Part shown: one piece after another, positions 5,505 through 10,538 of the stretch
How positions within the stretch are numbered: position 1 is the stretch's first letter
How the letters are laid out: every line of letters starts with the position of its first letter
Origin: Flavobacterium sp.
GTDB taxonomy: Bacteria; Bacteroidota; Bacteroidia; Flavobacteriales; Flavobacteriaceae
Assembly: GCF_003525665.1 (NCBI RefSeq)
Contig: NZ_DQDX01000091.1
Location: 1 to 10,538, forward strand
Direction: 5' to 3'
Length of the DNA stretch: 10,538 nucleotides
The notes under the pieces: generated by a model
What the model was told of the DNA's origin: nothing
What the model saw: the letters and a program-made list of their open reading frames with translations, nothing else
The model's database searches: none
Made by a program: the position numbers and the translations under genes

Positions 5505-6199
5505 AACATTTACTAAAAATAGGTTCTTTATTATTATTCACTTTGCTTGTAAGCTGTTCAGTAAATGATACGGTGCAGACTTCAACGAATGGAAAAACAA
5601 TAAAATACCTGGCACTTGGAGACAGTTACACCATAGGACAAAGTGTATGTGAGACTTGTCGCTTTCCTATTCAATTACAAACCGAACTTAAAAATGATCT
5701 TACGTCTAAAGATGTATTTGTAACCAATGTTATTGCACAAACAGGATGGACAACTACCAATTTAAAATCTGCAATTGCTTCACAAAATCCAGCAAATGAT
5801 TATGATTTGGTTACCTTATTAATAGGCGTTAACAATCAATATCAAAACAAACCTTTTAGTTTGTACGAACTAGAGTTTCCGGAATTAATAAACATTGCTA
5901 TTGCCAAAGCCAAAGGAATTAAAGCAAATGTAATTGTAATCTCAATTCCAGACTATGCCTACACACCTTTTGGAAATGGAAACACAACTATTTCAACACA
6001 AATTGATGCTTACAATGCTTTTGCAGAAAATTATTGTATTCAAAACAATATCACTTTTGTCAATATCACTGATATTACTAGACAAGGATTAGTACAACCT
6101 AATTTGGTTGCCAGTGATGGTTTACATCCTTCAGCACTTGCCTATTCTAAATTTGTGGAAAGAATTTTACCGAAAGCAAAAGTGATTCTCGGATTGTAA
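5501..6199 (+). CDS. SGNH/GDSL-family esterase, predicted lipoprotein
   Basis: 232 residues. The N-terminus is a lipoprotein signal: Lys-rich start, hydrophobic core, then the lipobox 'LLVSC' with Cys19 as the acylated residue. The SGNH hydrolase blocks follow: block I 'LALGDSYTIG' with catalytic Ser42, block II around Gly82 ('AQTGWTT'), block III 'LLIGVNNQ' with Asn111, and block V 'SDGLHPSALAY' with Asp206 and His209. These give a complete catalytic set for ester hydrolysis (lipid, acylated sugar or similar) outside the cytoplasm. A CETC pair (Cys50, Cys53) near the active serine could form a disulphide. The gene overlaps the metallophosphoesterase by 4 nt and probably shares its mRNA. It converges on the minus-strand operon with only 3 nt between stop codons. 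The substrate is unknown. Confidence 0.88.
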   Translation: MKHLLKIGSLLLFTLLVSCSVNDTVQTSTNGKTIKYLALGDSYTIGQSVCETCRFPIQLQTELKNDLTSKDVFVTNVIAQTGWTTTNLKSAIASQNPANDYDLVTLLIGVNNQYQNKPFSLYELEFPELINIAIAKAKGIKANVIVISIPDYAYTPFGNGNTTISTQIDAYNAFAENYCIQNNITFVNITDITRQGLVQPNLVASDGLHPSALAYSKFVERILPKAKVILGL

Positions 6200-6202
6200 A
6201 AA

Positions 6203-7219
6203 TTATTGTTTTTTTGACTTCCAAATAAATCCATCCAATAAATAATGGGTAAATTGCGGAACAGTTAGTAAAGGAACCAAAATAAACTGCCAATTTGAAA
6301 AGTCAAAGTTTGTTATTGAAATTTGTTCGTTCCAAACTAAAATCTCCCACAAAAATTCTTCTGAAAAAGCAATAACCAATAGAATTGCTATAAAAATAAG
6401 CACTCCTTTATAGTGCTTTAGCATACTTAAAAATCCTAAATTTTCACTAGTTTTTTTCTCAATCTCGTTCAGATAAATCAATGCCATGTATGGAATTCCG
6501 TGAGAAACAACATTTAATAGTGTAAAAACTAAATCGTTATTAAAGTAAACAATCCCAAAATACCAAGAAAGCATGGTTCCAATTATAATAGCATTCTTTG
6601 GGATATTAAAATAATTCGATTTTATGGAAATATAAATTGTTCTAACAATATAAAATACGACTATTGCAAAATAAATCCAAGTAAGAACTTCAAGCAATGT
6701 TGCGTTTTCATACTTCAAAAATTCATTTTCTACAAACCAATTGAACTTTCGTTTTGGCGATAAAAACCAATACAACATGGGATAAATTGTAGCCGAATAA
6801 ATGATTAAATTGTCAATCCATGCATACGTTTTATCTTCATTTCTAGCATACAATCGCATAAAACCATATTGCTGACGAATGAAATGAAAAACAGCCACAT
6901 AAGCCAAAACCGACCAAAATACCTGACTTCCAAATAGAAATAAAATAAACCCAATTAAGAAGCAAAAAATGGGTAATCCAATATATAATTGTTTCCTTCT
7001 TTGAAATTCTGAGGCAACAAAATAGGTTTTAAATAATGTGGAATAAACATGTGCAACATCAATAAAAACAATTAAAAACAACCAAGTATAAAACGAATAA
7101 CTTTCTTCGATTTCGGTTAACCAATTTTGAAATAACAACACAATTGCCAACACAATAAAAGATGGTGCAAGTATAAAAACTCCATCGGTTTTGGCTTTAT
7201 GTATCCAAGGTTGAACCAT
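6203..7219 (-). CDS. Polytopic membrane protein with four conserved-looking His motifs
   Basis: 338 residues, about eight hydrophobic segments, no signal peptide. I do not recognise an established family name with certainty. Four histidines sit in or beside membrane segments in distinctive motifs: His57 'DVAHVYST', His112 'FHFIRQQYG', His240 'VSHGIPYM', and His325 in 'THYLLDGFIWK' near the C-terminus. Well-spaced membrane histidines of this sort are seen in membrane metal-dependent oxygenases such as Brp/Blh carotene dioxygenases, and the overall pattern recalls that family, but this is a resemblance by eye. It is the last gene of the DUF350 operon, its ATG sharing one base with the preceding stop (TAATG). 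The context suggests that it acts on the same substrate as the aminopropyltransferase-like and FAD enzymes, or carries it across the membrane. Confidence 0.75.
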   Translation of the reverse strand: MVQPWIHKAKTDGVFILAPSFIVLAIVLLFQNWLTEIEESYSFYTWLFLIVFIDVAHVYSTLFKTYFVASEFQRRKQLYIGLPIFCFLIGFILFLFGSQVFWSVLAYVAVFHFIRQQYGFMRLYARNEDKTYAWIDNLIIYSATIYPMLYWFLSPKRKFNWFVENEFLKYENATLLEVLTWIYFAIVVFYIVRTIYISIKSNYFNIPKNAIIIGTMLSWYFGIVYFNNDLVFTLLNVVSHGIPYMALIYLNEIEKKTSENLGFLSMLKHYKGVLIFIAILLVIAFSEEFLWEILVWNEQISITNFDFSNWQFILVPLLTVPQFTHYLLDGFIWKSKKQ

Positions 7220-8826
7220 TACACTATTTTATTTACAACATTAATTCCTTGATGAAAAGCTTCTTCAAAAATAGATATTCCCGATAAATCTGAATGTGCA
7301 AAATAGATTTTATCATCGATTGATTGCGCTGTTTTTCGTTTGCTTTCGCCAAATAGAAATTCTGGTTTTGGACTAATCATTCCGTGACCTAAAAGATGAA
7401 TATCGATACTTTCTGTTACTTCCTCAATATTGGGATGCGAAATTTTTAAATCTTCAAACACCAAACTTTTCCAATATTCTTTTGGCTTTTTATAGATTTC
7501 TCTTCTGCTTTTTCCACAATCTGATGATGAAAAACTAAAATAATACGTAATCACTTTTTTATCCTGAATTTGTTGCAACGACTGGTGTTGATCGAAAATA
7601 TAACCCAATCCTTTCGAGCCATGAGCCACATTATCCCAGCACAATGGAAAACTAAAATTATCGGTTAAATCGGTAACTACTAATGTTGCCAAAAGCCATG
7701 GCGCATAATGAAAATCTTTGGTGAATTCTTTTCTGTCTTTAAACAAATATTGATTCACAAATTGCGGAGTTGCCATAATAATTTTATCGGCAATAATTTC
7801 AATAGAAGTTTTTGTTTTATCATCAAAAACCAAGGCTACTGCTTTACCATTTTCGATTTTCACTTCGTAAACCAAATGATTTTGCAATGTTTTTCCTTTA
7901 GAATATTTTTTTAAATGATGCGCTAATCTTGCGTTTCCTTCGGGCCAAGTTAAAACGTTATCATTTTTATCTTGCGTACTGTTTTGTTTTCTCGCAGCAA
8001 AATAATGAATTCCGGCATAAGCAGAAACGAATTCAATTCCTAACCCAAAATCGTCTCTGCAACAATAATCTACATAAACCAAAAGCGGATTTGATTTGAA
8101 ATTTTGTTGCTCTAACCATTCTTTCATAGTTAGTTTATCCAAACTTTTAACAACATCATTTTGAGAAGATAAAGCCATCGGAATATTGAACCAATACAAA
8201 CCAAAGTCATCTTTTTTGGTTCTAAAATCATCCATCATCGAAAAAAAACGAAATAATTCTTCGTCTTCCTCTGCAGAATTTCCAACTTTTGGAACAATTC
8301 CTTCTTGCCAATTGTTTTTGTAAAATAATCGTTCGTCTGGTGAAAATGTTAGTTGGGTTTCATCAAATTTTGGAAAACCTTTTTCATCATAGCCCAAAAT
8401 AATCTTTTCTTCCTCGAGAAATTGCAGTAACTCTTTATCTTCCTGGTTTGGCAAAGGCAAATAATGTGCGCCAAGAGGAAATTTAGAATACTGATTTTCA
8501 CCATTGGAAGAATTTCCACCCAAATTATTTTCTAATTCGACCAACAAAAATTCGGAAATTCCTTTTTTAGAAAGCTGTCTTGCAGCAGATAAACCTGTAA
8601 TTCCGCCACCAACAATTAAATACGGAATCTGAATTTGCTTAGAAGGTTTTGGAAAATTTTTAACGCGAAGTTTATGTCCCAAAATATGATTGGTTCCAGA
8701 CAATCGAATTAAAAGTGTAATTACTTGCTCTTTACAAGCATTAAGAAGTGGAACAATCAGTAAAGTTGCTCCTAAAAACTTGAAGAAATTTCTTCTTGAA
8801 CTGCTATAATTTTCCCCATTCTTCAT
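7219..8826 (-). CDS. FAD-dependent oxidoreductase (amine-oxidase-like), Tat-type lipoprotein
   Basis: 535 residues. The N-terminus carries a twin-arginine signal, 'SRRNFFK' at 10-16, then a hydrophobic stretch ending in 'LLNAC' with Cys31 as a possible lipidation site. Export as a folded, cofactor-loaded protein fits a flavoenzyme. The Rossmann FAD motif 'YLIVGGGITGLSAA' is at 69-82, the ribose-binding acid is Glu97 and 'LGGNS' is at 102-106. The C-terminus 'KIYFAHSDLSGISIFEEAFHQG' is the second FAD-contacting segment of the amine oxidase / phytoene-desaturase-like flavoproteins. Residues +2 to +4 after Cys31 are Lys-Glu-Gln, only partly like the acidic surface-export signal of flavobacterial lipoproteins. 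The start overlaps the previous gene by 23 nt. The substrate is unproven; the position after a spermidine-synthase-like gene suggests a polyamine or aminopropylated compound. Confidence 0.82.
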   Translation of the reverse strand: MKNGENYSSSRRNFFKFLGATLLIVPLLNACKEQVITLLIRLSGTNHILGHKLRVKNFPKPSKQIQIPYLIVGGGITGLSAARQLSKKGISEFLLVELENNLGGNSSNGENQYSKFPLGAHYLPLPNQEDKELLQFLEEEKIILGYDEKGFPKFDETQLTFSPDERLFYKNNWQEGIVPKVGNSAEEDEELFRFFSMMDDFRTKKDDFGLYWFNIPMALSSQNDVVKSLDKLTMKEWLEQQNFKSNPLLVYVDYCCRDDFGLGIEFVSAYAGIHYFAARKQNSTQDKNDNVLTWPEGNARLAHHLKKYSKGKTLQNHLVYEVKIENGKAVALVFDDKTKTSIEIIADKIIMATPQFVNQYLFKDRKEFTKDFHYAPWLLATLVVTDLTDNFSFPLCWDNVAHGSKGLGYIFDQHQSLQQIQDKKVITYYFSFSSSDCGKSRREIYKKPKEYWKSLVFEDLKISHPNIEEVTESIDIHLLGHGMISPKPEFLFGESKRKTAQSIDDKIYFAHSDLSGISIFEEAFHQGINVVNKIV

Positions 8827-10321
8827 CGAAATAGCGTACTAAAACTTGGTTATCTAATCGATTAATTTCAATGTCTTTTGAAATCATATCTTTGGAAAAA
8901 TAATTGAATTTTTCAAACTGATAATTGTAAAAACGCAATCCGTCAACAGTTCTATTGACTTTATTAAAATTGGTTCCAAAACCATTTATTGCAATGGTAA
9001 AACCCCATTCGCCAAACGATGGAACATAAGCATGATAAGCATCAATTTGAGGGAAAACTTGCATCACAGTCTTGTTGATACACCAAAATGATTTTGGAGC
9101 AAAATATGGCGAAGTCGTTTGAATTACCACAACTGCATCAGTTGAAAGTAGTTGTTTCATAGTACTGTAAAAATTCAACGAATACAATTTACCTAAACTA
9201 TAATTAGATGGATCAGGAAAATCGATAATTACGACATCAAATTTCTCTTTGGTTTCTTTTGCCCAAATGTATGCGTCTTTGTTGAGCACTGTAACTTTAG
9301 AATTATTCAAAGCATTTTTATTGAAATCGACCAATACCTGATTGGTTTTGAACAACTTGGTCATTCCTTCATCCAAATCGACCAAAGTGACTTTTTTTAC
9401 ATCTTTGTATTTTAGAATTTCTCGAACCGCCAAACCATCGCCACCGCCAAGAACTAATACATTCTCAACCTTTTTAGCCATTGACATAGCTGGATGAACC
9501 AAGGCTTCGTGATAGCGATATTCGTCGGCAGAACTAAATTGGAGATTGTTGTTTAAGTACAATCGGTAATCACTTTTATTGTGGGTTAAAACGATACGTT
9601 GGTATTGCGTTGAATTGGTGTAAATGATATTTTCACCATACAATTTACCTTCAGAATAGGAAAGTATATTTTCGGAGAAAAAGAAAGTAACCAATAAAAC
9701 TAGAAATGAAAAAATGGCTTTTGCTCTAAGTAGTTTTACTTTTTTTAATTCTGATTTTAATAAATAACAAAGTACAATAGCTATGGAAATATTAATCATT
9801 CCGAAGAATAATGACGTTCCCATTATACCAAGTTTTGGAACTAAAATTAACGGAAAAAGAATGGATGCTAATAAAGCTCCGATGTAATCAAAAGTAAAAA
9901 CATTAGAAACCAAATCTTTGAACTCTACTTTGTCTTTAAGGATATTCATCAGTAACGGAATTTCCAATCCGACAAGACATCCTGTGATGAAAACTAAAAA
10001 ATAAAGAATAAATTGAAAGGCAAAAGCCGTTTCAAACAACAAAAAAAGAATAACCGAACTCAATCCGCCAATTAATCCGACTAGAATTTCGATTTCTACA
10101 AAAGTATTGAGTAGATTTTTGGTAATGAATTTTGAAAAATACGAGCCAATTCCCATCGAAAAGAGATATACTCCAATGATGAAAGAAAATTGTTTTACCG
10201 AATCACCCAATAAATAACTCGCCAAAGTTCCTGCAACTAATTCGTAAACTAGTCCGCAAGTGGCAATGGTAAAAACGGCAAAAAGTAGTAAATATTCAAA
10301 TTTTAGGAATTTTTTACCCAT
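8804..10321 (-). CDS. Membrane-fused spermidine-synthase-like aminopropyltransferase
   Basis: 505 residues from the ATG at 10321. A GTG at 10333 would add four residues; the ATG is preferred because it gives a basic 'MGKKFLKF' start and an 8-nt overlap (ATGGGTAA) with the DUF350 stop. Residues 9-218 hold about seven transmembrane helices. Residues about 230-450 are a SpeE-type Rossmann methyltransferase-fold domain: 'SSADEYRYHEALVHPA' (263-278), 'LGGGDG' (291-296, decarboxylated-SAM site), acidic 'VDLDEG' (314-319), and 'IDFPDPSNYSLGKLYS' (366-381) with the Asp367/Asp370 pair used for amine binding and catalysis in SpeE. 'YVPSFGEWGF' (432-441) is typical of membrane-linked SpeE relatives. Soluble SpeE moves an aminopropyl group from decarboxylated SAM to putrescine. 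The membrane part suggests a different acceptor or delivery to the membrane. Basic loops place the N-terminus inside; seven helices would put the enzyme domain outside. Confidence 0.87.
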   Translation of the reverse strand: MGKKFLKFEYLLLFAVFTIATCGLVYELVAGTLASYLLGDSVKQFSFIIGVYLFSMGIGSYFSKFITKNLLNTFVEIEILVGLIGGLSSVILFLLFETAFAFQFILYFLVFITGCLVGLEIPLLMNILKDKVEFKDLVSNVFTFDYIGALLASILFPLILVPKLGIMGTSLFFGMINISIAIVLCYLLKSELKKVKLLRAKAIFSFLVLLVTFFFSENILSYSEGKLYGENIIYTNSTQYQRIVLTHNKSDYRLYLNNNLQFSSADEYRYHEALVHPAMSMAKKVENVLVLGGGDGLAVREILKYKDVKKVTLVDLDEGMTKLFKTNQVLVDFNKNALNNSKVTVLNKDAYIWAKETKEKFDVVIIDFPDPSNYSLGKLYSLNFYSTMKQLLSTDAVVVIQTTSPYFAPKSFWCINKTVMQVFPQIDAYHAYVPSFGEWGFTIAINGFGTNFNKVNRTVDGLRFYNYQFEKFNYFSKDMISKDIEINRLDNQVLVRYFDEEWGKL

Positions 10322-10523
10322 GAATTGCTGCACTAATAATCATTGAAATTCCAATAATTAAGGCTGCGAAAACAATAGCTACAGCAACATTATTCTCTTG
10401 TGATATTTTTTTCCAAGTATTTTCGGGCGTTATTTTTTCGACAATAAAATAGGCGATCAAAAGGATTCCAATTCCAATAGCAGAAAAAACTAACGAGTTG
10501 ATAATAAGTTGAGTTATATTCAT
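10314..10523 (-). CDS. DUF350 (YjfL-family) small membrane protein
   Basis: 69 residues, ATG at 10523, TAA at 10314. It is one DUF350 unit: first helix about 8-29 ('INSLVFSAIGIGILLIAYFIVEKITP'), a short polar linker with 'ENTWKKISQENNVAVAIV', and a second helix about 46-67. The 'P-x5-ki.qe.NvAvAIv.a.liGismIisaai' pattern is diagnostic. Escherichia coli YjfL carries two such units, so this is the single-unit form. The function is unknown. From memory, DUF350 genes often neighbour polyamine genes (SpeE- and AdoMet-decarboxylase-like) and YjfK/DUF4178-type genes, which agrees with the next gene here. It is the first operon gene visible; the window ends 15 nt upstream, so earlier genes and the promoter are out of view. 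Confidence 0.85.
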   Translation of the reverse strand: MNITQLIINSLVFSAIGIGILLIAYFIVEKITPENTWKKISQENNVAVAIVFAALIIGISMIISAAIHG

Positions 10524-10538
10524 AATATTATTTTTTTT

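Noticed and set aside
5648..5661. CETC pair in the SGNH esterase as a metal or redox site
   Set aside because: Two cysteines alone near the active serine of an exported protein are more simply explained as a disulphide; no further ligands are seen.
6185..6215. Bidirectional terminator between the convergent SGNH and membrane-protein genes
   Set aside because: Only 3 nt separate the stop codons and no convincing hairpin is visible around them.
10322..10333. GTG start four codons upstream for the spermidine-synthase-like gene
   Set aside because: The ATG at 10321 gives a compact 8-nt overlap and a normal basic N-terminus; GTG remains possible but less likely.

Overview
The window is AT-rich DNA from a member of the Bacteroidota, most likely a Flavobacterium or close relative. 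This rests on the protein families seen (DUF3050, a membrane-fused spermidine-synthase-like protein, a glutaryl-CoA-dehydrogenase-type enzyme), TAnnTTTG-type promoter boxes, little evidence of Shine-Dalgarno leaders, and intergenic repeats of the kind scattered through flavobacterial chromosomes. It looks chromosomal. I see no phage gene, transposase, CRISPR array, rRNA or tRNA.

Left part (1-2000). Two minus-strand genes encode a membrane-anchored SRPBCC + GyrI-like protein and a 62-residue two-helix membrane protein. A divergent plus-strand gene encodes a MazG/DR2231-like NTP pyrophosphohydrolase.

Middle (2000-6200, plus strand). The order is a GcdH-like acyl-CoA dehydrogenase, a DUF3050 (haem-oxygenase-like fold) protein, and a coupled pair: a calcineurin-type metallophosphoesterase and an SGNH/GDSL esterase lipoprotein. 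The DUF3050 gene sits between two repeat-rich intergenic regions of about 280 bp. Each holds a terminator, a degenerate interspersed element and period-7 tandem repeats. The GGAATTT arrays on the two sides are in opposite orientation.

Right part (6203-10523, minus strand). This is a tight four-gene operon cut by the window edge: DUF350 membrane protein, then a membrane-embedded spermidine-synthase-like enzyme, then an FAD oxidoreductase with a Tat signal and lipobox, then a polytopic membrane protein with four His-containing motifs. Neighbouring genes overlap by 8, 23 and 1 nt, so translation is probably coupled. The parts suggest an envelope pathway that makes or oxidises a polyamine-like product. 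This is the best candidate for a poorly described system here, although its substrate and product cannot be read from sequence.

All functions are assigned by reading motifs by eye. No database search was run. Promoter and repeat-family calls are pattern matches against remembered consensus sequences.
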